A stretch of 64,000 nt of DNA from Streptomyces sp. NBC_01267. GTDB taxonomy: Bacteria > Actinomycetota > Actinomycetes > Streptomycetales > Streptomycetaceae. Below are positions 42,448-50,576 of this stretch, piece by piece; within the stretch, counting starts at the first letter, position 1, and the number at the start of each line of letters is the position of its first letter. The translations under genes and the position numbers were made by a program. The notes beneath the pieces were generated by a model. That model worked only from the letters and a program-made list of their open reading frames with translations, did not search any database and was not told the DNA's origin. Location of the stretch: positions 3,654,001 to 3,718,000 of the forward strand of contig NZ_CP108455.1 of assembly GCF_036241575.1 (NCBI RefSeq), in the 5' to 3' direction.

Positions 42448-43453
42448 CCGTGGAGCGCAGGTTCGCGCAGGCCTCGGTCACGCGCTTCGCCATACCGGCC
42501 TCGGCGGCCTTGCCCCAGGTGCGCGGGTCGTAGGTCTTCTTGGAGCCGACCTCGCCGTCGACCTTCAGGACACCGTCGTAGTTGCGGAACATGTGGTCCA
42601 CGACCGGGCGGGTGAAGGCGTACTGGGTGTCGGTGTCCAGATTCATCTTCACGACGCCGTTCTCCAGCGCGGTGGCGATCTCCTCCTCGGAGGAACCGGA
42701 GCCGCCGTGGAAGACGAAGTCGAACGGCGCGTTCTTGCCGTACTTGGCGGCAACGCCCTCCTGGAGGTCCTTCAGCAGCTCGGGGCGGAGCACGACGTTG
42801 CCCGGCTTGTAGACGCCGTGCACGTTGCCGAAGGAGGCGGCCAGCAGGTAGCGGCCCTTCTCGCCCAGGCCGAGGGCCTCAGCGGTGCGCAGCGCGTCGT
42901 CGACCGTGGTGTAGAGCGAGTCGTTGATCTCGTGGCTGACGCCGTCCTCCTCGCCACCGGTCGGGGTGATCTCGACCTCAAGGATGATCTTCGCGGCGGA
43001 GGCCAGCGCAAGCAGTTCCTGGCCGATGGAGAGGTTGTCCGCGAGAGTCTCGGCGGAGCCGTCCCACATGTGCGACTGGAAGAGCGGGTTGCGACCGGCC
43101 TCGACGCGCTTGCGGGAGACCTCCAGGAGCGGACGTACGTAACCGTCCAGCTTGTCCTTGGGGCAGTGGTCCGTGTGCAGCGCGACCGTGACCGGGTACT
43201 TCTCGGCGACGATGTGCGCGAACTCGGCGAGCGCCACCGAGCCGGTGACCATTTCCTTGGCGTACTGGCCGCCCAGGAACTCCGCACCACCGGTGGAGAT
43301 CTGGATGATGCCGTCGCTCTCGGCCTCCGCGAAGCCGCGCAGCGCCGCGTGCAAGGTCTGGGTCGAGGTCACATTGATGGCCGGGTAGGCGAACTTGCCT
43401 GCCTTCGCCCGGTCGAGCATCTCGTTGTAGACCTCGGGGGTTGCGATGGGCAT
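42431..43453 (-). CDS. fba: Class II fructose-bisphosphate aldolase
   Basis: 340 residues from ATG 43453, with AAGGAG upstream. It has the zinc/metal region HTDHCPKDKLDGY, the active-site EVEITPTGGEEDGVSHE, ASFGNVHGVYKPG with a metal His, and FVFHGGSGSSEEEI. The enzyme cleaves fructose-1,6-bisphosphate to DHAP and glyceraldehyde-3-phosphate in glycolysis and gluconeogenesis. It is a stand-alone unit; a parS-like palindrome lies 130 bases upstream. Confidence 0.97.
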   Translation of the reverse strand: MPIATPEVYNEMLDRAKAGKFAYPAINVTSTQTLHAALRGFAEAESDGIIQISTGGAEFLGGQYAKEMVTGSVALAEFAHIVAEKYPVTVALHTDHCPKDKLDGYVRPLLEVSRKRVEAGRNPLFQSHMWDGSAETLADNLSIGQELLALASAAKIILEVEITPTGGEEDGVSHEINDSLYTTVDDALRTAEALGLGEKGRYLLAASFGNVHGVYKPGNVVLRPELLKDLQEGVAAKYGKNAPFDFVFHGGSGSSEEEIATALENGVVKMNLDTDTQYAFTRPVVDHMFRNYDGVLKVDGEVGSKKTYDPRTWGKAAEAGMAKRVTEACANLRSTGTRLK

Positions 43454-43584
43454 CTGTCCGCTCCTTGGGATGTGCGGGTGTGCGTAACTGGTCCCTGACC
43501 TGGGGGCGACTTCATCGTCGCCCCCATCTTTCCAGACTCTTGGCGCGGCTCCACCTGGCGTGGTGCCTTGACGTGTGCAAGAGG

Positions 43585-43610
43585 GGCGTGGTTTCACGTG
43601 AAACCACGCC
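43585..43610. promoter_or_regulatory. parS-like ParB-binding palindrome
   Basis: A 26-bp perfect palindrome centred on GTTTCACGTGAAAC (43591-43604 on the + strand). The Streptomyces parS consensus, recalled as tGTTTCACGTGAAACa, is matched at all 14 core bases; only the outermost pair differs (G/C). It lies between the pyrE stop and the fba start, in the chromosomal half expected to be near oriC. A terminator role is possible because the palindrome can form a hairpin. Confidence 0.8.
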
Positions 43611-43668
43611 GCCCCTGCCGACGCGCTGCTACCGCTCCGACATCGCCGCCCTCATGTGCCGGCCGGCC

Positions 43669-44211
43669 TCAGAGGTCCAGATCGCCCTGTCCGTACGCGA
43701 AGACGTACGGCACCCCGGCCTTGGCGATGACCTCGGCCGCACCGGTGTTGCGGTCCACGATCGTGGCGACCGCGACCACCTCGCCGCCGGCCTCGCGCAC
43801 GGCCTCGACGGCGGTCATCGGAGAGCCGCCGGTCGTGGTGGTGTCCTCGACGACCAGGACCCGGCGTCCCTTGATGTCCGGGCCCTCGATGCGGCGCTGC
43901 ATCCCGTGGGTCTTGGCGGCCTTGCGCACGACGAACGCGTCCAGCGTCTTTCCGCGGGCTGCGGACGCGTGCAGCATGGCGTCCGCGATCGGGTCGGCGC
44001 CCAGCGTCAGGCCGCCGACCGCGTCGAAGTCCAGGCCGTCGGTGAGGTCCAGCATCACCTGTCCGACCAGCGGCGCGGCCACGCCGTCCAGGGTGATCCT
44101 GCGCAGGTCGATGTACCAGTCGGCTTCGATCCCCGAGGAGAGGGTCACTTTGCCGTGGACCACGGCCTTGTCCTTGATGTGCTGCAGCAGGTCAGCGCGT
44201 ACGTCAGTCAT
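43669..44211 (-). CDS. pyrE: Orotate phosphoribosyltransferase
   Basis: 180 residues from ATG 44211, with GGGGG upstream. It has the PRPP-binding signature VLVVEDTTTTGGSPMTAVEAV, the glycine-rich LGADPIADAML and the flexible-loop VRKAAKTHGMQRRIEG. The enzyme makes orotidine 5'-phosphate from orotate and PRPP in pyrimidine synthesis. It is 124 bases downstream of the aldose-epimerase-like gene and may share its transcript. Confidence 0.97.
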   Translation of the reverse strand: MTDVRADLLQHIKDKAVVHGKVTLSSGIEADWYIDLRRITLDGVAAPLVGQVMLDLTDGLDFDAVGGLTLGADPIADAMLHASAARGKTLDAFVVRKAAKTHGMQRRIEGPDIKGRRVLVVEDTTTTGGSPMTAVEAVREAGGEVVAVATIVDRNTGAAEVIAKAGVPYVFAYGQGDLDL

Positions 44212-44276
44212 ACCCCCGAGCTTAGAGGCGGCCCGGCCGCAGAGGCGGACGGGACCGACCCCCCGCCGGGCTGGGG

Positions 44277-44343
44277 GGCAGTCGGGGTCAGAGGCCGCCG
44301 GGCCCGGAGCGGCCGGGCCCGGCGGCAGTCCGGGCTCAGAGGC
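44277..44343. repeat. Imperfect ~20-bp duplication of the epimerase gene 3' end
   Basis: GGCAGTC..GGGGTCAGAGGC at 44277 onward recurs, with one indel, at 44324-44343, which contains the stop codon of the epimerase-like gene. Confidence 0.65.
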
Positions 44344-45127
44344 GGCGCCAGCTCCAGGTCGTCGCGATCTCCAGCGGATCGATCGGCGTCACCAGGCGGG
44401 GCAAGGTGTTGAGGCCGTTCGGCGGGCCGGACTGCGGCTCGACACAGACCGCTTCCTGCTGCTCGTCGTAGACCACCACCCACTCGTCGCGGCTCTGCAC
44501 CTTCAGCTCCAGCTGCCCCGGCCAGGTGAGGGTGACATCGACACCGTCCGGCATCCCGAAGCAGTCGTCCCAGGGGCCGGGGAGCGGGTCGATCCGCTTG
44601 CCCGTGGGGAGGTGATCGTCGCCACGCTCCTCCTGCCAGGCGGGCTCGAAGTCGATCCGTACGTCCTCGCCGGTACCGAGGTTCCGGTTGAACCAGGGGT
44701 GCCAGCCCGCCTGCGCCGGGAACGAGTCGTCGTACGTCTCCACACCGAAGGCGAGGGTCAGGGAGTCCTCGGCCAGCTCGAAGGTCTGGGTGACCCGGCC
44801 GGTGTACGGCCAGGGGTCGGCCAGGTCGTAGGTGAACACGGCGGCTGCCTCGCTGGTGCGGGCCGTCCGCCAGGCCGTGTTGCGGCCGGTGCCGTGGATG
44901 GCGTGCGGCGGGGAGTTCAGCGGCAGCTGGTGCGGTTCACCGCCGTTGCTGAACAGGCCGTTCCTGGTGCGCCCGCACCAGGGCACCATCGGGAAGCAGC
45001 CGAACTTGGCTCCCTGGCGCAGCAGTTCGGTGCCGCCGATACGGAGGCTTCGGATACGGCACCCGTTCTCGGGGCTCACGGTCAACTCGACGTCGCCGGC
45101 GACGAGCCGGACCTCTTCGCTACTCAC
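44336..45127 (-). CDS. Aldose 1-epimerase family protein
   Basis: 263 residues from ATG 45127. It has CFPMVPWCGRTRNGLFSNGG, the histidine motif HAIHGTGRNTAW and QAGWHPWFNRNL. The conserved residues of galactose-mutarotase-fold enzymes are visible: the two catalytic-site His and a C-terminal VCVEPQSGPPNGLNTLP with the catalytic Glu. It probably interconverts anomers of a sugar or sugar phosphate; the sugar is unknown. Confidence 0.88.
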   Translation of the reverse strand: MSSEEVRLVAGDVELTVSPENGCRIRSLRIGGTELLRQGAKFGCFPMVPWCGRTRNGLFSNGGEPHQLPLNSPPHAIHGTGRNTAWRTARTSEAAAVFTYDLADPWPYTGRVTQTFELAEDSLTLAFGVETYDDSFPAQAGWHPWFNRNLGTGEDVRIDFEPAWQEERGDDHLPTGKRIDPLPGPWDDCFGMPDGVDVTLTWPGQLELKVQSRDEWVVVYDEQQEAVCVEPQSGPPNGLNTLPRLVTPIDPLEIATTWSWRRL

Positions 45128-45201
45128 CTCTTGACCCTAAGGGCTGTCCCGACCGGCCACCCGGCCGATCCCCTCGCCCGAACCCCGTCCGGCGCTCCGG
45201 A

Positions 45202-46038
45202 TCAGCGGCGGCGCCGCAGCGCCCGGCCCACGACCACGGCCGACGCCAGCGCCAGCGCCGCCGCCGGGGCCGCCCACCGCAGGGTCGCCCCCGCCTTGAC
45301 GGACGACGGGGCGGGCACAGGGGCGTACCGGCCGCGCGGCGGGGCGTGGTCGACCTCCTCGGCGCTGCGGCCGATCATCGTGCGCCGGGCGTGTGCGGCC
45401 TCCTGCGGGGGCTCGCCGGCGGGGATGAACTCCGCCTCGGACACCGGGTCCAGCGACGGCGGCGGAACCTCCGCGTCGAAAACGGACGGCGTGACATCGC
45501 CCTCGGAACCTGCCCGGGAACCAGCCCCGGAATCCGCTTCGGAGTCCGGCTCGGAATCCGCATCCGCACCCGCACCCGAATCCGCACCCGAATCCGCAGG
45601 GGCGTCGGCCCCGACCTCCGCCCCCACCCGGTCCCCGAACCGGTCCAGCAGGCGCCCGGCCGCCGCCAGCGCCGCCTCCGGGCTCAGTTCCGTCAGGCGT
45701 CCGCCCTCGCCACCGGCTGTCCCCGTGAACGTCAGCGTCGTGCCCGCGTCCGTCCCGGTCAGCCGGAGTTCCAGGGCCAGTGTCACCGAACCCGGCCCGC
45801 GGGCCTCCGCGCCCTCGCCCGTGATCGTGAAGCCGCCGTCCCGTTCCGCGAGGTGCAGCGCTCCGCGGTACGTGATCGTGTGACCGTCGACGCGAACCTT
45901 CAGCCGACCCGCGAGCGGGCCCTTCGTATCGTCCGCGTCCAGCTGGAGCCCTGGTACACAGCGGGCCACACGGGCTGGGTCCGTCAGGACCCGTCGGACG
46001 GACTCTGCCGGAACCGGAACGAACACCTCATGCTCCAT
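45202..46038 (-). CDS. CoxG-like SRPBCC protein with C-terminal membrane anchor
   Basis: 278 residues from ATG 46038. The N-terminal ~140 residues (MEHEVFVPVPAESVRRVLTD, ARCVPGLQL, ITYRGALHLAERDGGFTITG) form a CoxG/SRPBCC ligand-binding domain. A long acidic Asp/Ser/Gly/Ala repeat (~150-200) leads to one membrane helix at the end (AAPAAALALASAVVVGRAL) and a short Arg-rich cytoplasmic tail. This predicts a tail-anchored protein with the ligand domain inside the cell. Function unknown. The acidic linker is encoded by degenerate repeats. Confidence 0.8.
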   Translation of the reverse strand: MEHEVFVPVPAESVRRVLTDPARVARCVPGLQLDADDTKGPLAGRLKVRVDGHTITYRGALHLAERDGGFTITGEGAEARGPGSVTLALELRLTGTDAGTTLTFTGTAGGEGGRLTELSPEAALAAAGRLLDRFGDRVGAEVGADAPADSGADSGAGADADSEPDSEADSGAGSRAGSEGDVTPSVFDAEVPPPSLDPVSEAEFIPAGEPPQEAAHARRTMIGRSAEEVDHAPPRGRYAPVPAPSSVKAGATLRWAAPAAALALASAVVVGRALRRRR

Positions 46039-46129
46039 AGGAGTCGAGCCTACTCAGACACAGCCGACACGTCTGCCTTTCGGTCCCCACCGGTACCACC
46101 GCCACTCCCACCCGCCCCTCACCCGGCCG

Positions 46130-47677
46130 TCACCGCGTGTACCGCGGGTGCACCAGCGTGGACGGCGGCAGCCCGTCCCACCGGACCGCCGGCCGGGACC
46201 AGGCCCCCGTACCGAGCGGCACGGTGTCCGGGTCCCCGCGGGCCGCCAGGACGAAGCCCCAGTCGTCGGCCGCCCGGGTCGTCCCGCTCGACCGGTCCGG
46301 TCCGGCCGCGAAGGCCGGTCTGCGGCCCGACGCCCGGTACGGGACGGCCCGCAGCCCCGCCGACCGCACCGTCGCGCCGACCGTCCAGAAGCTGTGCGGC
46401 CGGGCGTCGACCGGCCCCGCGTGGACGGCCAGCCTGCCGCCGGGTGCCAGCACGCGCGCCACCAGCCCGTAGAACTCCTGCGAGTACAGCTTGGTACTCG
46501 CGGTGATCCCGGGATCCGGCAGATCCGAGACGATCACGTCGTACCGGGGCCGGGGCGAGCGCAGCCAGGTGAACGCGTCGGCGGTGACCACGTGCAGCCG
46601 CCGGTCGCGGTACGCGTGACCGTTCAGCGCCGCCAGCCCCGGGTCCGTACGGGCCAGCCGTACGACGCCGGGGTCCAGCTCCACCACGGTCACCGACGCC
46701 ACGTCCCGCCGCCGCAGCACCTCGCGGGCCGCGAGGCCGTCCCCGCCGCCCAGGATCAGTACGTCGCGGTGCGGGCCGCGCATCGCCGGGTCGACCAGCG
46801 CGCGGTGGTACCGGCGCTCGTCCAGGCCGTTGACCCGGAGCCTGCCGTCCAGGAAGAGGTTCAGGGTGCCGTGCCGGGAGCGGGTGAGGACGATCTCCTG
46901 GACACCGGTCTGCAGCGCGACCCGCACATGGGGCCCGTACACCGCACGCCGTGCGGCCTGTTCGAAGTCACCGACCAGCGCCGTCGCGGTGGCCAGGACG
47001 GCGAGCACCAGCACGTTCACGACGATCAGGCACCACCGCGCCCGCACGGTCAGATCGCGCCGGAACAGCCACAGCACCAGCGCCCCGCCCGCCACCGCGT
47101 TGACCGTCCCGGTGAGCAGCGCCCCGGTGAGCTGCCCCAGCACCGGCAGCAGCAGGAACGGGAAGGCCAGACCGCCGACCAGCGCGCCCACGTAGTCCGC
47201 GGCGAACAGGTCGGCGACCGTGCCGCCCGCGTCCTGTTGCGAGACCCGCTGGATCAGCGTCATCAGCAGCGGGATCTCCGCGCCCATCAGCACCCCGATC
47301 GCGAGCGAGAAGCCGACGAGCGCGTACCGCGAGCCGCCGCCCCAGGCGAACGACGCGTACAGGACCAGCGCCGAGCCACCGCCGATCAGCGCCAGCGCCG
47401 CCTCGACCAGCCCGAAGCCCACGGCGGCGCGGACCCGCAGCCGTTTGGCGAGCAGCGAGCCGATGCCCATCGCGAACACCATGACGGACAGCACGACGGA
47501 GGCCTGGGTGACCGAGTCGCCGATCAAGTACGAAGCGAGCGCGACCAGTTCGAGCTCGTACACCAGTCCGCAGGCCGCGCAGACGAAGACGGTGCCGAGC
47601 ACGAGGAGCCGGCCGGTCCGCGGCCGTACGGAGAGTCGCGCGGCCTCGGTCCCGGGGGGTGCGGACTGGTCGATCAT
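46130..47677 (-). CDS. Membrane-bound spermidine synthase-like (polyamine aminopropyltransferase) protein
   Basis: 515 residues from ATG 47677. Seven membrane helices occupy ~25-235. The C-terminal ~280 residues are a spermidine-synthase fold: [23 protein letters not shown], the SAM-like site [26 protein letters not shown] and the acidic [11 protein letters not shown]. These are the hallmarks of the membrane-fused SpeE type common in actinobacteria. The precise aminopropyl donor and acceptor are not deducible. It is 36 bases from the DUF2617 gene on the same strand. Confidence 0.88.
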   Translation of the reverse strand: MIDQSAPPGTEAARLSVRPRTGRLLVLGTVFVCAACGLVYELELVALASYLIGDSVTQASVVLSVMVFAMGIGSLLAKRLRVRAAVGFGLVEAALALIGGGSALVLYASFAWGGGSRYALVGFSLAIGVLMGAEIPLLMTLIQRVSQQDAGGTVADLFAADYVGALVGGLAFPFLLLPVLGQLTGALLTGTVNAVAGGALVLWLFRRDLTVRARWCLIVVNVLVLAVLATATALVGDFEQAARRAVYGPHVRVALQTGVQEIVLTRSRHGTLNLFLDGRLRVNGLDERRYHRALVDPAMRGPHRDVLILGGGDGLAAREVLRRRDVASVTVVELDPGVVRLARTDPGLAALNGHAYRDRRLHVVTADAFTWLRSPRPRYDVIVSDLPDPGITASTKLYSQEFYGLVARVLAPGGRLAVHAGPVDARPHSFWTVGATVRSAGLRAVPYRASGRRPAFAAGPDRSSGTTRAADDWGFVLAARGDPDTVPLGTGAWSRPAVRWDGLPPSTLVHPRYTR

Positions 47678-47713
47678 GCAGCGGACGCCACGCCATGAGA
47701 CGCGCCCAACTCG

Positions 47714-48250
47714 TCACCCACAGAGGTTCAATGAGGCTTCGGCGGGGACCCGGACCCCGACCCGGGTACGGGTGACCACCAGCTGTCCTTCCTGCGGGTA
47801 GGCGTGCCAGGTACGCCAGTGCACCTGGCCCTCGTGGCGGCGCGCCAGCATCGCGGTGAAGGCGTGCGGCGAGCCGGGGAACGTCCCCGCGAGGCCGTTC
47901 GGATGGTCGGCCACCAGCGCGAGCAACTCCTGCGCGCGCCCCGCGAACGAGCACGCGGAGAGGGTCTCCACGCAGGCGGCGAACTCGTACCCCCAGTCGC
48001 CGACGCGCTCGGCCACGCCGAGGGGTAACGGGGTGCTGCTTCCCGGAAGGCAGGCGACGGTCTCCGAACAGAGCCCGCCGTCCTCCTCCAGAATCACCTG
48101 GTGGGAGGCGCCGAGAAGCCTCATCTGGAGCTTGGCGCCGTCGAGTTCGAGATCGAGGACCGCGAGCGCGGGCAGCGGCTCGCGCCCCAGCGTCCACGCC
48201 AGATCGGCCGCGCGGGTATCGGTGTAGGCAGTACTGAGGGTCGTGAGCAT
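47714..48250 (-). CDS. DUF2617 family protein
   Basis: 178 residues from ATG 48250, with GGAG upstream. The sequence (MLTTLSTAYTDTRAADLAW, LELDGAKLQMRLLGASHQV, GSPHAFTAMLARRHEGQVHW, YPQEGQLVVTRTRVGV) matches my memory of DUF2617, a soluble actinobacterial protein usually encoded next to the membrane spermidine synthase. Function unknown; cotranscription with the synthase is likely. Confidence 0.85.
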   Translation of the reverse strand: MLTTLSTAYTDTRAADLAWTLGREPLPALAVLDLELDGAKLQMRLLGASHQVILEEDGGLCSETVACLPGSSTPLPLGVAERVGDWGYEFAACVETLSACSFAGRAQELLALVADHPNGLAGTFPGSPHAFTAMLARRHEGQVHWRTWHAYPQEGQLVVTRTRVGVRVPAEASLNLCG

Positions 48251-48622
48251 GGGTGGGCTCCACAAACACACAATCGACAGGTGGACGGGGGTATCCCCGG
48301 AGCAGGTGCCAGGGACAGAGACGCCGGCATGGGCCACGGTCAGGTCTCAGGTCCGAGGGCTGCTTCTTCTCACTGCGAGGGAATCACGAAGTACATGTCG
48401 CTCACAGCGTTTTTACCCAACTTGGAGTGGATACCGGGTTGTTTCCATCCCCTGGGGGGCTTGGCTGTTCATACGTTCAACAAGGGCGCCCTAAGCGGAT
48501 CTTGGGACAGCCGGCACACCGGAATCACACCCTGCCGAACAGAAAGCGCCCGCCGGGTGGTCGACCCGACGAGCGCCTTCAGGAGGAGAGGGGGGAGCCC
48601 CTCCTCCGGTCCTTTCCGAGCG
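48251..48622. other. Intergenic region, 372 bp, with a strong hairpin
   Basis: It contains the promoter region of the DUF2617 gene (48260-48500, AT-richer than its surroundings). A 13-bp hairpin (arms 48546-48558 and 48564-48576, two G-U pairs) is the probable terminator of the His/Cys-rich gene that ends at 48623. No additional gene is supported. Confidence 0.6.
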
Positions 48623-48961
48623 TCAGCTGGAACCTCCACAGCCTCCGCCGCCTCCGCACGACGAGCCCCCTCCGCAGGAGTGACCACCGCCACAGGAATG
48701 ACCACCTCCGCAGGAATGGTGGCCTCCCGAATGACCCCCGCCGGAGGAGTGGTGGCCGCCCGAATGACCGCCGGAGTGGCCTCCCGGGTCACTGCTGGGC
48801 GCGCCTCCGCCGTCCCCGGCCCACCAGCTGTGGCCCGCGGCGCCTCCGGCCGCGCCGCCTCCCGCGTACGTACGCCGCTTGCCGTCCCGGCCGCGTATCC
48901 CTCGGGCGATCACCACCACGACCACGACGGTCGCCACCATCACCAGGATGAACAGACCCAT
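48623..48961 (-). CDS. Small membrane protein with His/Cys/Gly-rich tail
   Basis: 112 residues from ATG 48961, with GGAGGAGAGG upstream. It has one N-terminal membrane helix (LFILVMVATVVVVVVIARGI) and then a basic stretch. The last ~50 residues are a His/Gly/Ser/Cys repeat (HSGGHHSSGGGHSGGHH, then HSCGGGHSCGGG) with about ten His and seven Cys. Such tails bind zinc, copper or nickel or, if oxidised, form disulfides. Placement of the tail inside or outside is unclear. The family is unrecognised. Confidence 0.75.
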   Translation of the reverse strand: MGLFILVMVATVVVVVVIARGIRGRDGKRRTYAGGGAAGGAAGHSWWAGDGGGAPSSDPGGHSGGHSGGHHSSGGGHSGGHHSCGGGHSCGGGHSCGGGSSCGGGGGCGGSS

Positions 48962-49102
48962 GGCCCTCACCTCTCCTCCGTCCCCCGGGAACGAGATCCC
49001 CCGTCGGCCCCCGCCCCGGTCCCGGACTGTCGCGTGACAAGGGGATCCCCCGCCCGTCCCGGCCCAAGCAGAAGTTGAGGAAGTCCAGAGGTTCGGCGCA
49101 GG

Positions 49103-50311
49103 ATGACCGCCATGACCTCTACGGGAAGCCCCACGGGACGCGTCGCAGGACGGCCGCTGCTCAACCGACGCCTCGACGGGCTCGGAACGACGATCTTCGC
49201 GGAGATGTCGGCCCTGGCCACCGCGACCGGAGCGATCAATCTGGGCCAGGGCTTCCCGGACACCGACGGCCCGGCCGCGATCTCGGAATCGGCGGTGCGC
49301 GCGATCCGCGACGGCCGCGGCAACCAGTACCCGCCGGGCCCCGGCGTCCCCGAGCTGCGAACGGCGATCGCCGAGCACCAACAGCGGTTCTACGGGCTCA
49401 CGTACGACCCCGACACCGAGGTCCTGGTCACCGCGGGGGCGACGGAGGCCATCGCGGCGACGATGCTCGCCCTCCTGGAGCCGGGCGACGAGGTCATCGC
49501 GTTCGAGCCGTTCTACGACTCGTACGCCGCCTCCATCGCCATGGCCGGAGCGACCCGCGTCCCCCTGACCCTGCGCGCCCCCGACTTCCGCCCGGACCTG
49601 GACGCGCTGCGCGCCGCCGTCACCCCCCGGACCCGGCTGCTCCTGCTCAACTCCCCGCACAACCCCACCGGCATGGTCCTCACCCCGGACGAACTGACGG
49701 CCATCGCCGAACTGGCCTGCGAGCGCGACCTGTTGGTCGTCACCGACGAGGTCTACGAGCACCTGGTCTTCGAGGGCGGCCACCACCCCGTCGCGGCCCT
49801 TCCCGGCATGCGCGACCGCACCGTCTCGCTCTCCTCCGCCGGCAAGACCTTCTCCTTCACCGGCTGGAAGGTCGGCTGGGTGACGGCGGCCCCCGACCTG
49901 GTCGCCGCCGTACGCACCGCGAAGCAGTACCTGACCTACGTCAGCGCCGGGCCGTTCCAGTACGCGGTCGCCGACGCGCTCCGCCTGCCGGACAGCTACT
50001 TCACCGACCTGCGCGAGGGTCTGCGCACCAAGCGGGACATCCTGGCGGCCGGGCTGACGGACGCGGGCTTCGAGGTCTACCTCCCTCACGGCACCTACTT
50101 CATCACCACGGATATCGCCGAACTCGCTCCGCATTCCCATGCGTTGGACTTCTGCCGCACTCTCCCCGAACGCTGCGGAGTGGTCGCCGTCCCCAACTCA
50201 GTCTTCTACGACCACCCCACCGCCGGGCGCACCCAGGTCCGCTTCGCCTTCTGCAAGAAGACGGACGTCCTGCGTGAGGCAGCCGACCGGCTGGCGCACC
50301 TCGCCGACTGA
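49103..50311 (+). CDS. Class I/II pyridoxal-phosphate aminotransferase
   Basis: About 402 residues. The start may be ATG 49103 or ATG 49112; the second has AGGA at a better distance. It has the fold I motifs INLGQGFPDTDGP, YPPGPGVPELR, VTAGATEAIAAT, SPHNPTGMVL, VTDEVYEHLVFEG and the Schiff-base lysine in SLSSAGKTFSFTGWKVGW. It resembles kynurenine/methionine or succinyldiaminopimelate aminotransferases; the substrate is undetermined. It is divergent from the His/Cys-rich gene. Confidence 0.9.
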   Translation: MTAMTSTGSPTGRVAGRPLLNRRLDGLGTTIFAEMSALATATGAINLGQGFPDTDGPAAISESAVRAIRDGRGNQYPPGPGVPELRTAIAEHQQRFYGLTYDPDTEVLVTAGATEAIAATMLALLEPGDEVIAFEPFYDSYAASIAMAGATRVPLTLRAPDFRPDLDALRAAVTPRTRLLLLNSPHNPTGMVLTPDELTAIAELACERDLLVVTDEVYEHLVFEGGHHPVAALPGMRDRTVSLSSAGKTFSFTGWKVGWVTAAPDLVAAVRTAKQYLTYVSAGPFQYAVADALRLPDSYFTDLREGLRTKRDILAAGLTDAGFEVYLPHGTYFITTDIAELAPHSHALDFCRTLPERCGVVAVPNSVFYDHPTAGRTQVRFAFCKKTDVLREAADRLAHLAD

Positions 50312-50482
50312 GCCGTCGAGGGAGCGGCACGGGAAGGCAACGCGCCCTGACGGTCTCGTCTCCTCGGTCCCGACGGAAGCGGACAGCGGTGGATCGGATC
50401 AGCACGGGTGACAAGGGGAGGAGCGCACGGCCCCTCGGACAAGCGAGGAAGAGCGGCAGGTTCCAGCAGCGGTCGAAAGGGA

Positions 50483-50512
50483 CTGACAGATCCTCATCGT
50501 GGTGCTTATGAT
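50483..50512 (+). promoter_or_regulatory. Sigma70-type promoter of the MoxR operon
   Basis: CTGACA (50483-50488), an 18-base spacer and TATGAT (50507-50512). Predicted transcription start falls at about 50519-50520, the A of an ATG. Confidence 0.7.
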
Positions 50513-50519
50513 CACGGCG

Positions 50520-50576
50520 ATGAAAAACTACTCCTCGTACGGATCGGGGGAATCATTCGCGAACGGTGAGTGCTGA
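50520..50576 (+). CDS. Candidate leaderless micro-ORF (18 residues)
   Basis: ATG 50520 starts MKNYSSYGSGESFANGEC and stops at TGA 50574-50576, which overlaps the ATG of the next gene as TGATG. The ATG sits at the predicted transcription start, so a leaderless message is possible. The peptide is Ser/Gly/Tyr-rich and ends in Cys. It could be a coupling leader or simply untranslated leader sequence. Confidence 0.4.
   Translation: MKNYSSYGSGESFANGEC

Noticed and set aside
48101..49078. A 325-codon + strand frame
   Set aside because: Covers the intergenic region and the antisense of the His/Cys-rich gene; low-complexity Ser/Pro/Arg content.
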